Assembly: GCA_947305245.1 (NCBI GenBank)
Contig: CAMZDG010000013.1
Location: 1 to 64,000 of the forward strand
Length of the DNA stretch: 64,000 nucleotides
Origin: an uncultured Lachnospiraceae bacterium
GTDB taxonomy: Bacteria > Bacillota > Clostridia > Lachnospirales > Lachnospiraceae
Reading direction: 5' to 3'
The first letter of the stretch is position 1. Each line of letters opens with the position of its first letter. The notes below the pieces were generated by a model that ran no database searches, was not told the origin of the DNA, and saw nothing but the letters and a program-made list of their open reading frames with translations. The position numbers and the translations under genes were made by a program. Below are positions 49,921 through 58,807 of this stretch, piece by piece.

Positions 49921-50685
49921 GGACTGTTTCTTGGAGCCATAGAGCTTGTCGGCATATTTTTCTTTCAGTTCAAAATAATCATCGGAAATGATCTTTTGGA
50001 AGTAAGCGCCCACGTTCTTTCGGTCTTCCTTGTCTAAGTCTTTCAGGTAGACGGGCTTTCCGTAACTGACAACGACGGTGGCGGGCTTGATCTTCGGGAA
50101 ATGATCTTCAAAGATGGCGGCGGTGTTCACGAGGGTGATCGGAACCACGGGGACGCCGCTTTTTTCTGCGATCTTAAAGCTTCCGTCATGGAAGGGAAGG
50201 AAGGTGTCGGGCTCATGGTTTCTGGTGCCCTCCGGGAAGATGCAGATGGAGATGCCGTGCTTTGCCTTGTCGATGGCGGTCAGGATGGTCTTGATGCCCT
50301 CCTTTACGTTCTCGCGGTCCAGGAACAGGCAGTGCAGATTTTGCATCCAGCGGCGAAGCAGGATCCAGTTCCACATTTCCTTCTTTGCGATATAGCCCGT
50401 GGGACGCGGCACGCGCACGTAAGTCAGAAGGATGTCGAAATAGCTTCTATGGTTTGCCACGTAGACGACTGCAGTGTCCGTAGGGACATTTTCCTCGCCC
50501 TCCACGATCACTTTCACGCCGGCATAAAACAGGCAGGCTTGGAAGCCGCATTTCACCATAAACAGGCTCGAGCGGTCCTTCCAATCGGGTTTAAACTTTC
50601 CGATGATCCATTCCACGAGGAGCATGGGAATGTTAATGATGCAAAACAGTATCACGCAGAGACAAACTAAAATAAAACGGATCAT
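49918..50685 (-). CDS. 1-acyl-glycerol-3-phosphate acyltransferase (PlsC-like)
   Basis: A 255-residue membrane acyltransferase. An N-terminal helix (about 3-22), catalytic HX4D in NHRSYFDILL (near 80), FPEGTRNHEP (near 150) with the substrate-binding Glu, and PVVPITLVNT (near 180) are the four standard blocks. It makes phosphatidic acid from lysophosphatidate. ATG 50685 follows GGAGGT. Monocistronic, convergent with the PrcB gene. Confidence 0.9.
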   Translation of the reverse strand: MIRFILVCLCVILFCIINIPMLLVEWIIGKFKPDWKDRSSLFMVKCGFQACLFYAGVKVIVEGEENVPTDTAVVYVANHRSYFDILLTYVRVPRPTGYIAKKEMWNWILLRRWMQNLHCLFLDRENVKEGIKTILTAIDKAKHGISICIFPEGTRNHEPDTFLPFHDGSFKIAEKSGVPVVPITLVNTAAIFEDHFPKIKPATVVVSYGKPVYLKDLDKEDRKNVGAYFQKIISDDYFELKEKYADKLYGSKKQS

Positions 50686-50845
50686 GAGTCAACCTCCACT
50701 TTGTCTTCCTTGAAAGTATAGCACGTGCGTCCTGAAATGTATAGCAAACTTTGGAAAAACGTGCTAGAATGGAAACGTGACCTAAGGGCACCTTGGCAGG
50801 AACAATGGATTCTTGGCTGACGCAGGGAAATGGAGGTTTGAAACA

Positions 50846-52186
50846 ATGCTTTGGATTCAAAATGGATATGTGATCGACCCGAGATCGGGAATGGAAGGAA
50901 AGAAGGACATTCTCATCGAGGATGGAATGATCATTAAGATAGGAGAATGCGGCGCATTCGCGCAGGATGCGGAAGCGAAAGCAGCGCGTGGCGATGAAAC
51001 GGCGCAGGGGATCGATGCCGATGACAGGGAAAAAGTGCAGGTGATCGATGCCGAGGGGTTGATCGTGGCGCCGGGGCTGGTGGACGTGCACGTGCATTTT
51101 CGTGAGCCGGGCTTCACCTATAAGGAGGACATCCAAAGCGGTGCGAAGGCTGCGGCAAAGGGCGGCTTTACGACGGTTGTTTTGATGGCGAATACGAAGC
51201 CTGCTAATGACAATGTGGAGACCCTTTCCGAGGTTTTGGAGAAGGGCAGGCAGACGGGCATTCACTTGCTCTCCTGTGTCAACGTGACCAAGGGCATGAA
51301 GGGGCAGGAGCTCGTTCCCATGGAGGAGCTCGCGCAGGCAGGCGCCGTGGGCTTTACGGACGACGGCGTGCCCATTCTTTCGGAGGAGCTTGTTCGCGAG
51401 GCCATGCAGCACGCACAAGCCATCGGGATGCCGGTGAGCTTTCATGAAGAGGATCCGAAATATATTGAAAATAATGGCATCAATCGTGGGAAGGCCAGCG
51501 AATATTATGGGATCGGCGGGTCCTCCAGAGAGGCTGAGATCTCGCTCTCCGCGCGTGACATTGAGATCGCGAAGGAGACTGGCGCGGACATAGACATTCA
51601 GCATATCAGCACGAAGGAGGCCGTGGAGCTGGTCAGAGAGGCAAGACAGGCGGGCTTTTCCAACATACACGCAGAGGCAACGCCCCATCATTTCACGCTG
51701 ACGGAAGAGGCTGCCATCAAGTATGGAACGAATGCGAAGATGAATCCGCCGCTGCGGGAAGAGGCGGACCGGCTGGCGATCATAAAGGGTCTTCAGGACG
51801 GCACGATCGAGATGATCGCGACGGACCACGCGCCGCATTCCGCGGAAGAAAAGGCGCGGCCCATCACGCAGGCGCCCAGCGGGATCATAGGCTTGGAGAC
51901 TTCGCTGGCGCTGGGCATTACGGAGCTGGTGGACAAGGGCTTCCTTTCCATGACGGAGCTTTTGGAGCGCATGAGCACAGGGCCCGCGAGAGTATATCAT
52001 TTAGATGCGGGATACCTTGCGGAGGGCGGCCCTGCGGACCTGATCCTGATCGATCAGGACGCGGAGATGATCCCCGGGAATTATGCGTCGAAGGCCAGCA
52101 ACACGCCGTTTACGGGATGGAAGCTTAAGGGCAGGGTCAAGGCGACCATCTGCGGCGGTGCCGTAGTATATGAGGACCAGGCATAA
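50846..52186 (+). CDS. pyrC: dihydroorotase
   Basis: A 446-residue class-I dihydroorotase of pyrimidine synthesis. Zinc ligands lie in DVHVHFREPGF (near 75), the bridging Lys/Asp region with DDGVPI, histidines in SFHEED and ATPHHF, and the catalytic Asp in TDHAPHS (near 328). ATG 50846 follows TGGAGG. No other pyr gene adjoins it. A -10-like TAGAAT lies near 50764. Residues 45-66 (QDAEAKAARGDETAQGI...) look like a lineage-specific insertion. The last ten codons are repeated after the stop. Confidence 0.94.
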   Translation: MLWIQNGYVIDPRSGMEGKKDILIEDGMIIKIGECGAFAQDAEAKAARGDETAQGIDADDREKVQVIDAEGLIVAPGLVDVHVHFREPGFTYKEDIQSGAKAAAKGGFTTVVLMANTKPANDNVETLSEVLEKGRQTGIHLLSCVNVTKGMKGQELVPMEELAQAGAVGFTDDGVPILSEELVREAMQHAQAIGMPVSFHEEDPKYIENNGINRGKASEYYGIGGSSREAEISLSARDIEIAKETGADIDIQHISTKEAVELVREARQAGFSNIHAEATPHHFTLTEEAAIKYGTNAKMNPPLREEADRLAIIKGLQDGTIEMIATDHAPHSAEEKARPITQAPSGIIGLETSLALGITELVDKGFLSMTELLERMSTGPARVYHLDAGYLAEGGPADLILIDQDAEMIPGNYASKASNTPFTGWKLKGRVKATICGGAVVYEDQA

Positions 52187-52222
52187 GACTTCGGCGGCGC
52201 CGTCATATATGAGGAGATGGAG
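52153..52222. repeat. 39-bp tandem duplication at the pyrC stop
   Basis: CGGCGGTGCCGTAGTATATG (from 52153) recurs as CGGCGGCGCCGTCATATATG (from 52192). The first copy includes the pyrC TAA at 52184-52186; the second supplies GAGGAGATGG, the ribosome binding site of the next gene. Confidence 0.85.
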
Positions 52223-52226
52223 CAGA

Positions 52227-53531
52227 ATGAAGAAGGAAGGGTATTATTCAAGCGGCAGCTTTGCCGCGAAGGCGCACGTGACAAAAAAGACGCTGCGGTA
52301 TTATGATGAACATGGATTCTTAAAGCCTTCATTCGTCAATGAGAACGGCGCCAGATTCTATACGGAACAGGACTTTCAAAAGATGCAGCAGATCCTGATG
52401 CTAAAGTATCTGGGGTTTTCGCTGGAGGACATCCGCGAGATGACCATGAAGGAGGCAAGGGAGGAATCTCTCGTCCCGATGCTACAGTTTCAGATGGAGC
52501 TTTTGGACGAGCGCATGGAGCAGATGAAGCTGGTGCGGGAGAGCCTTCGGGACACCACGAAGCTTTTGCAAAAAGGAGAGGCCGTGGACTGGGGCGAGCT
52601 GATGGAGCGGACCTCCGTTTCGGGCCTGGAGCAGAGCCTGCGGCAGCAGTATCTGAATAGTTCCAACATCGGTGCGAGGATCAGCTTACATACGAAATAT
52701 GCAGCAAATCAGCAGGGGTGGTTCCCTTGGATCTTTGAGCAGTGCGGGCTGGACGCTGAAGGCCTAACGGGCGTGAGCGCGGCGAAAGGAAAGCGGGGCA
52801 AGGGACACTGCGGCGCGCTTCGAGTTTTGGAGCTGGGCTGTGGCAACGGGAGCTTCTGGCTGGAGAACTGGGAGAAGATTCCTTCCGATGTGACAATTAT
52901 GTTGTCAGATGCCTCCGAGGGGATGCTGCGCGAGGCGAAGAAGGCACTGACTGGAAAAGCGCAAAACGAAAAGAGCTTGGCAGAGGGCACGCCCAAAAGA
53001 GCGGGGAAGAATTCGGCGGAAGTGGCCCCGGGTTTTGAGTTTCAGGTGATCGATTTTCATGAGATTCCGTGCGAGGATGCGTCGTTTGACCTGGTGATCG
53101 CGAACCACGTGCTCTTTTATGCGAAGGATTTCGATCAGGTTCTCAGGGAGATCCGGCGGGTGCTAAAGCCTGGCGGTCGACTGATCTGCAGTACCTATGG
53201 AACGAAGCACATGAAGGAGATCAGCACGCTGGCAGCGGAGTTTGACGACCGCATCATCCTTGCGGCGCAAAATCTCTATGAGATTTTCGGGAAGGAAAAC
53301 GGCGAGGAGATCCTGAAGCCGTACTTTAAGAAGGTGAAATGGCGCCAGTACGAAGATCATCTGCTGGTGACGGAGGCAGAGGATCTGGTCGATTATATCA
53401 TTTCCTGCCACGGGAACCAGAATCGGTATATTGTCAATGATTATAAGGCCTTTCGGCAGTTTGTCGAGGGCAAGATCCGCAGGGGATTCTATGTTACCAA
53501 GGATGCAGGAGTATTCGTGGCAGAGAAATAA
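52227..53531 (+). CDS. MerR-type regulator fused to a SAM methyltransferase
   Basis: A 434-residue two-domain protein. Residues 8-75 are a MerR winged helix (AAKAHVTKKTLRYYDEHGFL, GARFYTEQDFQKMQQIL) followed by a dimer helix to about 130. Residues 170-434 are a class-I methyltransferase: motif I VLELGCGNGSFWLENW (near 215), DFHEIPCEDASFDLVIANHV and VLKPGGRLICSTYG. The catalytic activity may depend on, or feed back to, DNA binding; the substrate is unknown. ATG 52227 follows GAGGAGATGG within the duplicated pyrC tail. Confidence 0.85.
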   Translation: MKKEGYYSSGSFAAKAHVTKKTLRYYDEHGFLKPSFVNENGARFYTEQDFQKMQQILMLKYLGFSLEDIREMTMKEAREESLVPMLQFQMELLDERMEQMKLVRESLRDTTKLLQKGEAVDWGELMERTSVSGLEQSLRQQYLNSSNIGARISLHTKYAANQQGWFPWIFEQCGLDAEGLTGVSAAKGKRGKGHCGALRVLELGCGNGSFWLENWEKIPSDVTIMLSDASEGMLREAKKALTGKAQNEKSLAEGTPKRAGKNSAEVAPGFEFQVIDFHEIPCEDASFDLVIANHVLFYAKDFDQVLREIRRVLKPGGRLICSTYGTKHMKEISTLAAEFDDRIILAAQNLYEIFGKENGEEILKPYFKKVKWRQYEDHLLVTEAEDLVDYIISCHGNQNRYIVNDYKAFRQFVEGKIRRGFYVTKDAGVFVAEK

Positions 53532-53639
53532 AAAGTGCGCATTATGGCAATGAGGAATTCTGTGGGATGCAGATTTATACACGATTATACGATAATAAGT
53601 ATACGAATAAAAGATAAACACGGGAAGTGAGGAAGCGTC

Positions 53640-54110
53640 ATGGAGGAAGTAAGACGACTGGAAGAAATAGTAAAGAAGCTCCGGAGCGAGGACGGATGCC
53701 CATGGGATAAGGTGCAGACGCATGAGACCCTGAAGCCGGAATGCATTGAGGAGGCGGCTGAGGTGCTCTGCGGGATCAATATCCTTCGGGAGACGGGAAA
53801 TCCGGAGAACTTAAAGGAAGAGCTTGGCGATCTGCTCCTTCAGGTCATGTTCCACGCGGTGCTGGCGGAGGAGGAAGGGCTCTTTACCTTCGACGACGTG
53901 GCGAAGACCATTAATGAAAAGATGATCCGAAGGCATCCGCACGTCTTTGGCGGCGTGGAATTCGCCTCCGACGAAGAGCGGCATGCCGCCTGGGAGAAGA
54001 TCAAGAAGGAAGAAAAGGCCGGCAGGGAATGGGAGAAGGCATATCTTCCCGAGGCCTTTAGCGAGGCGGAGAAGCTAGTGCAACAGGCCAAGGACCGGAA
54101 GGGAATGTAA
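53640..54110 (+). CDS. mazG: MazG-type nucleotide pyrophosphohydrolase
   Basis: A 156-residue single-domain MazG: RLRSEDGCPWDKVQTHE-type start, metal-binding KPECIEEAAEVL and KEELGDLLLQVMFHA (ExxE...ExxD), and HPHVFGG. E. coli MazG has two such domains (263 residues); this is the one-domain form. It hydrolyses non-canonical or excess NTPs. GGAAGTGAGGA lies upstream; the 108 bases before it are AT-rich with short TATACGA-like repeats. Confidence 0.9.
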   Translation: MEEVRRLEEIVKKLRSEDGCPWDKVQTHETLKPECIEEAAEVLCGINILRETGNPENLKEELGDLLLQVMFHAVLAEEEGLFTFDDVAKTINEKMIRRHPHVFGGVEFASDEERHAAWEKIKKEEKAGREWEKAYLPEAFSEAEKLVQQAKDRKGM

Positions 54111-54198
54111 CTTACCCTTTTGAAATTACCACTTACCGAATTTCGAAAGACAAAGCTGCGAGTGCGTGCTAACATGCAATCATCGGAGCCGATGATGC
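54111..54198 (+). promoter_or_regulatory. candidate control region of the LytTR operon
   Basis: TTACC occurs at 54112, 54126 and 54133, and TCATCG-GAGC-CGATGA forms a dyad near 54180-54195. LytTR proteins commonly bind spaced short direct repeats and regulate themselves, so the TTACC series is a candidate site; no clear -10 was found. Confidence 0.3.
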
Positions 54199-54240
54199 AA
54201 CAAAACAGCAGGATTGATCGAAAAGGAGGCAGGAGACGAC

Positions 54241-54684
54241 GTGAGAGTTGAAGTGAACATATCGGAAACAGTAACGGAACCCTATGCCGTGATCCATACC
54301 AATGAAATGACACAGGAGATCTCAGAACTTGCAAAGGAGATCACACAGTTTGGACATTCGCAGGGCATGATCATTGGATATCAGGAGGACCGCATGGTGG
54401 TGCTGAAGGCTGAGGAAATCACCCTGATCCGCGTGGAAAACGAGAAGGTTTTCGTGGTGGCCGGGAAGGAGACCTACCGAGTGCAGAAGCGGATGTATGA
54501 ACTGATGGAGCAGCTCGGAAAGGATTTCATGCAAGTTTCGAAGTCCGCCGGTATTAACTTGAAATTTCTCGAGAGCGTGGAGCCTTCCTTCAACGGTGTG
54601 ATGCTGCTGAGACTGAAAAATGGAGAGAAGGAGTATATCTCCAGGAAGTACGTACCGCAACTGAAGAAATATCTGGGGCTGTGA
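54241..54684 (+). CDS. LytTR DNA-binding protein
   Basis: A 147-residue stand-alone LytTR regulator: an N-terminal 45 residues of unknown fold, then the LytTR beta-domain (VLKAEEITLIRVENEKVFV, YRVQKRMYELMEQL, MQVSKSAGINLKFLESVEPS, KEYISRKYVPQLKKYLGL). GTG 54241 has AGGAGG/AGGAGA upstream. The next gene encodes a DUF3021 membrane protein, the usual partner, which probably sequesters or controls the regulator. Confidence 0.92.
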   Translation: MRVEVNISETVTEPYAVIHTNEMTQEISELAKEITQFGHSQGMIIGYQEDRMVVLKAEEITLIRVENEKVFVVAGKETYRVQKRMYELMEQLGKDFMQVSKSAGINLKFLESVEPSFNGVMLLRLKNGEKEYISRKYVPQLKKYLGL

Positions 54685-54731
54685 TCCGATGATGGATGCG
54701 GCAAGAATGGTAAAAAAAGGAGTGAGAAACT

Positions 54732-55169
54732 ATGAAGATTTTGAAGGATATGATGAAATCCGCAGCGATTTCGATTATGATGAGCATGACGCTCTTTGGG
54801 ATTGTAGGCGTGGTATTTGATCTGATTGGCAAGGGAAGCTTTGCACTGGACAATTATGGCTTTACCAAGATGATCATTGCCTGCGTGGCAACGGGCCTTG
54901 GCTTTGGCGTGCCGAGCGTTCTCTATCACCTGGAGAACATACCTGTGGCGCTGGCAGCAGTGATCCATTTAGGAATTGGACTTGCAATCTATTTCTTTTC
55001 GGCGACGAAGGTGGGCTGGATCCCCGTGCAGGCAGGCACGGTGGCATGCATCTGCACGATCGTTGGAATGCTCCTGATCACGATGCTGATCTGGATCGGC
55101 TTTATGAAGTATTATAAAGATCTGGCGAAGAGAATGAACCAGGAATTGCAGGCGAGAAACGCGAGATGA
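54732..55169 (+). CDS. DUF3021-family membrane protein
   Basis: A 145-residue protein with four helices (about 12-35, 45-65, 72-92, 100-125) and a basic C-terminal tail, matching DUF3021. Found next to LytTR regulators across Firmicutes and thought to inhibit them at the membrane. AAAAAAGGAG precedes ATG 54732. Confidence 0.9.
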   Translation: MKILKDMMKSAAISIMMSMTLFGIVGVVFDLIGKGSFALDNYGFTKMIIACVATGLGFGVPSVLYHLENIPVALAAVIHLGIGLAIYFFSATKVGWIPVQAGTVACICTIVGMLLITMLIWIGFMKYYKDLAKRMNQELQARNAR

Positions 55170-55276
55170 TTTTTTTATGAAAATGAACCTTTTCCTTCCT
55201 AGAACCGTCTAGTTGGATGAAGCCGGTTTCAAGGACCGCGGGATGCGGGATAATAAACAGGAAAGGAGGTGGCGAC

Positions 55277-56602
55277 GTGGCGGAATTTGATGAGCTTTTG
55301 GCGCAGGTAAAAATGTCGGTGGAGCGATTTGTGAAGTTCAAGATTTCTTCGCCGGAGGATGCGCAGGACGTGTTGCAGGAGACTTATCTGACGGCATGGC
55401 AGAAGTTCGGGCAGCTGAAAAGTGCAGAGGCATTTAAGCCGTGGATCATCAGTATAGCGAGAAATAAGTGCAATGATTATTTTCGGCAGAAGGCAGCAGT
55501 GCTGGAGATTCCCATGGAAGAAGCGCCAGAGCCGTCCCTGGATGACGGGAGAATGGGCGTGGCGGAAGTGCTGGCAGTGCGGGACAATCTCGAGAAGATG
55601 GCGGACAAGGAAAAAGAGATTTTATATCTCTATTTCTGGAAGCAGATGCCGCAGGCGGAGATCGCAAAGTGCCTGAACGTTCCTGTCGGAACGGTGAAAA
55701 GCAGACTGTTCCTTGCGAAGCAGAAGTTCAAGGAAAGCTATGAACAGAAAGCGCCGACCAGGGATGGCGCCCTGCGAAAGAGAGAAGACTTTGCACGAAG
55801 CTGCCGAGAAAGGGAAGGAGAGGAAAAGATGAAGAGATTACCGAGCGTAATGCCGAAATATACGATTACAGCGAAGGCCGAGGAGCCGTTCGCAGTGAGA
55901 TGGGAAGAGCTGATGGGATGGTTTTTGGTGCCCAGACTTGGTGAGAGCCTGTCCTGGGGCATGTATGATCAGCCGTCAGGGAAGTGTGATCACGTTTATG
56001 ACATGAAGGTGACGGGACGCGCGATGGTGCATGGCATTGAGGGCGTGGAGCTGACGGCCAGGGAGTCTTCTTATTCCGACAAGGAGGAAGTGATCGAGCG
56101 CACCTTTGTGGCACAGCTGACGGACACGCACTGTCGCTATCTTGCAACGATCAGAAATGACAAAGGCGTCAGAAATTACATCACGTTTCTGGACGGCGAG
56201 GAATTCATGAATTGTTGGGGCTTTGGCGAGGATAACTGTGGAAACGAAGTCAATCTGGCGCCGAAGGGTGTCATCCGCAGGGAAGGAAACGTGATCACGA
56301 CGGCGAAGAAGGATTTCCTGCTGGACATTGTGGGGCGGTATGACGTGACCATCTGCGGGAAGACTTATGACACGGTTTGCGTGATCGACGTGCAGACTTA
56401 TAACAATGGCGTCGTGTCGGAGCAGTTCCTTGACAGGAACGGGCGCACGATCCTCTGGAGGCGGTTTAATAAGAATGACTGGCACGTGGAACACTATGGA
56501 GGGAAGCTGTGGAGTGAGCAGCTGCCTGAGAATGACCGGCTGATCGTGGACGGCGAGACCTATGTGCAGTGGTATGACTGCATTACGGATTATGTGCTGT
56601 AA
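55277..56602 (+). CDS. ECF sigma factor fused to an unknown C-terminal domain
   Basis: A 441-residue protein. Residues 1-165 are a complete ECF sigma factor: region 2 (SSPEDAQDVLQETYLTAWQK, AFKPWIISIARNKCNDYF) and region 4 (LYFWKQMPQAEIAKCLNVPV, GTVKSRLFLAKQKF). After a charged linker comes a 255-residue domain (PKYTITAKAEEPFAVRWEEL... ITDYVL) with no helices to cross the membrane and no recognised family. GTG 55277 follows AAGGAGGT. Inside the linker, AAGGAGAGG stands 8 bases before an in-frame ATG at 55829, so the C-terminal domain can probably also be made alone. Confidence 0.85.
   Translation: MAEFDELLAQVKMSVERFVKFKISSPEDAQDVLQETYLTAWQKFGQLKSAEAFKPWIISIARNKCNDYFRQKAAVLEIPMEEAPEPSLDDGRMGVAEVLAVRDNLEKMADKEKEILYLYFWKQMPQAEIAKCLNVPVGTVKSRLFLAKQKFKESYEQKAPTRDGALRKREDFARSCREREGEEKMKRLPSVMPKYTITAKAEEPFAVRWEELMGWFLVPRLGESLSWGMYDQPSGKCDHVYDMKVTGRAMVHGIEGVELTARESSYSDKEEVIERTFVAQLTDTHCRYLATIRNDKGVRNYITFLDGEEFMNCWGFGEDNCGNEVNLAPKGVIRREGNVITTAKKDFLLDIVGRYDVTICGKTYDTVCVIDVQTYNNGVVSEQFLDRNGRTILWRRFNKNDWHVEHYGGKLWSEQLPENDRLIVDGETYVQWYDCITDYVL
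55829..56602 (+). CDS. internal start producing the C-terminal domain alone (candidate)
   Basis: ATG 55829 (MKRLPSVMPKYTIT) is in frame with the sigma gene and has GGAAGGAGAGG immediately upstream, better than many true starts here. It would give a 257-residue protein identical to the C-terminal domain, perhaps a free antagonist or partner of the fusion. Confidence 0.45.
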   Translation: MKRLPSVMPKYTITAKAEEPFAVRWEELMGWFLVPRLGESLSWGMYDQPSGKCDHVYDMKVTGRAMVHGIEGVELTARESSYSDKEEVIERTFVAQLTDTHCRYLATIRNDKGVRNYITFLDGEEFMNCWGFGEDNCGNEVNLAPKGVIRREGNVITTAKKDFLLDIVGRYDVTICGKTYDTVCVIDVQTYNNGVVSEQFLDRNGRTILWRRFNKNDWHVEHYGGKLWSEQLPENDRLIVDGETYVQWYDCITDYVL

Positions 56603-56735
56603 GACTTTATGAGACGGAAGCGGCACTTCGCAAGAAAATAACTATGTACAATTCTTATATCACGTGATAATATCTTCTCGAAGGCAAAGAGGTCTGAAAA
56701 GATCCCTTTGCCTGTTTTTTATGGAGGAAATCGAT

Positions 56736-58697
56736 ATGAAAAATCATCTCATTCAAGTGGCGACAGTTGTTCCTAAGTTAAAGGTAGGAGACGTATCGTT
56801 CAATACCAGGCAGATCATTGCATCGGTCAGGGAATTGCCGGAAGCGGGTCTGATCGTGTTCCCGGAGCTCTCCGTCACCGGATATACCTGCGCGGATCTG
56901 TTCTTAAGCGACTTGCTTCTTCAGGCGGCGGAAAGTGCGCTGCTTCAGATCGCAGAGGCGACGAAGGATTTCGGCGGCACCGTGGTCGTGGGAGCCCCCA
57001 TTCGCTTTGAAAATCATTTGTATAACTGCGGTGCGGTTCTTTCGCAGGGAAGCGTAAAGGCGCTGATCCCGAAGAGCTACTTGCCGAATTATTCGGAGTT
57101 TTATGAGTGCCGCTGGTTTGCGTCCGGCAGGAACTTTAGAGGAAGGAGCGTACGGATCGGTCAGGAAGAGGTGCCGTTCGGGACGGACGTTCTCGCGGAA
57201 GATTTCGAGACGGGAGCGGTGCTTGGAGTCGAGCTCTGCGAGGATCTTTGGGTGCCAGACAAACCCAGCACGCATGCTGCTTTGGCCGGGGCGAACCTGA
57301 TCGCGAACCTTTCCGCGTCGGATGAGCTGATCGGGAAGGAAGAGTATCGAAGGAACCTTGTGACGCAGCAAAGCGGAGCCTGCTACTGTGCTTATGCCTA
57401 TGCGTCCGCGGGAACCTGCGAAAGCAGTACGGACCTTGTGTTCTCGGGACATTGCATCATTGCGCAAAACGGCACCGTATTCGCGGAGGGGATCTTCCCG
57501 AAGGAGCCGCAGACGGTGAAGGCGCTTGTCGACCTGGGATGCATCATGCATGACAGAAGGCGGCAGAACACCTTTGAAAATGGGAGCAGTATGGAGTATC
57601 GGAGGGTGAGAGTGCATCTGCAAGCCATCGGCGCCAATGAGGTCGGGAGCTGGGAGCTGGCGGAAATTCTGAAAAAGCATGCCTATCCCCTCGCCAGAAA
57701 TCCATTTGTCCCGCAGGATGACGATGCAAGAGACGCGCGCTGTCGCAGGATCCTGCAGATCCAGGCGAGCGGCCTTGCCACAAGAGTGCGCGCTACGGGT
57801 ATTCATAATCTTGTGATCGGAATCTCCGGCGGGCTGGATTCCACGCTGGCGCTCCTGGTATGCGCTGAAGCAAAGAAGCTAGTTCCGGAGGTGAGGATCA
57901 TCGCCTATACGATGCCGAGTGAGGGGAATACGACGAAGCTCACGCATGACAATGCGGACAGGCTGATGGAGCTTCTCGCGGATGAGATGTATGAGGTGCC
58001 CATTCGGGAGGGCGTGGAGCTTCATTTGATGCAGCTTAGGTCAGAGAAGGGCTATCAGGGCGAGGGAGACGTGACCTACGAGAATGCGCAGGCGAGGATG
58101 CGGACTTATATTTTGATGGACGCTGCCAACATGAAAAACGGGCTAGTCGTGGGAACGGGGGATCTCTCGGAGCTGGCGCTCGGATGGTGTACTTATAACG
58201 GAGATCATATGTCCATGTATGCAGTGAACTCGTCCGTTCCGAAAACACTGGTAAAGTTTATCTGCAGGGCGTATGCGGATTATTGCGGAAATGAGGCACT
58301 AAGGGAGGTGCTTCTTTCCATTTGTGACACGCCGATCACGCCGGAGCTGACGCCGAGCGAGGGCGGAAAGATCGCGCAGAAGACCGAGGAGAAGATTGGG
58401 AAATATGATCTGAATGACTTCTTTTTGTATTATACGTTGCGGCATGGCTTTGAACCGGCGCGGGCGGCTGCATATGCCCTCAGGGCGTATCCGGAGCTGA
58501 CGGGAGATGAGGTGCGCGTGGCAGCAAGGAATTTCTTCCGCCGCTTCTTTTCGCAGCAATTCAAGCGGAGCTGCCTGCCGGACGGACCAAAGGTAGGTTC
58601 CGTCACGCTTTCGCCGCGCGGGGACTGGCGCATGCCAAGCGATGCATCCGTGGCACTTTGGATGGAGGATTTGGATGAAAAAGTTAAGAATTTCTGA
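56736..58697 (+). CDS. nadE: glutamine-dependent NAD+ synthase
   Basis: A 653-residue two-domain enzyme. The N-terminal glutaminase of the nitrilase fold has its triad in VFPELSVTGY (Glu near 43), LIPKSYLPNYSEF (Lys near 112) and GVELCEDLWVP (Cys near 167). The C-terminal synthetase has the ATP motif ISGGLDSTLALL near 364. It amidates deamido-NAD with glutamine-derived ammonia. ATG 56736 follows TGGAGG. It is preceded by about 130 bases with a T run and followed by a terminator. Confidence 0.95.
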   Translation: MKNHLIQVATVVPKLKVGDVSFNTRQIIASVRELPEAGLIVFPELSVTGYTCADLFLSDLLLQAAESALLQIAEATKDFGGTVVVGAPIRFENHLYNCGAVLSQGSVKALIPKSYLPNYSEFYECRWFASGRNFRGRSVRIGQEEVPFGTDVLAEDFETGAVLGVELCEDLWVPDKPSTHAALAGANLIANLSASDELIGKEEYRRNLVTQQSGACYCAYAYASAGTCESSTDLVFSGHCIIAQNGTVFAEGIFPKEPQTVKALVDLGCIMHDRRRQNTFENGSSMEYRRVRVHLQAIGANEVGSWELAEILKKHAYPLARNPFVPQDDDARDARCRRILQIQASGLATRVRATGIHNLVIGISGGLDSTLALLVCAEAKKLVPEVRIIAYTMPSEGNTTKLTHDNADRLMELLADEMYEVPIREGVELHLMQLRSEKGYQGEGDVTYENAQARMRTYILMDAANMKNGLVVGTGDLSELALGWCTYNGDHMSMYAVNSSVPKTLVKFICRAYADYCGNEALREVLLSICDTPITPELTPSEGGKIAQKTEEKIGKYDLNDFFLYYTLRHGFEPARAAAYALRAYPELTGDEVRVAARNFFRRFFSQQFKRSCLPDGPKVGSVTLSPRGDWRMPSDASVALWMEDLDEKVKNF

Positions 58698-58716
58698 ATT
58701 TTGAAAAAAGTGCTTG

Positions 58717-58742
58717 AAGGTGCCCTAAGGGCACCTTTTATT
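58717..58742 (+). terminator. terminator of nadE
   Basis: AAGGTGCCC (58717-58725) and GGGCACCTT (58729-58737) with loop TAA, followed by TTTTATT. Confidence 0.9.
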
Positions 58743-58807
58743 CTAAGAAACAGGAAGCAGATCATGATAACAAAAACGCTTGAAAACCCAATGAAGGAGG
58801 AAAGAAT

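Noticed and set aside
50633..52000. 455-codon minus-strand frame over pyrC
   Set aside because: Antisense of a complete dihydroorotase; no family resemblance.
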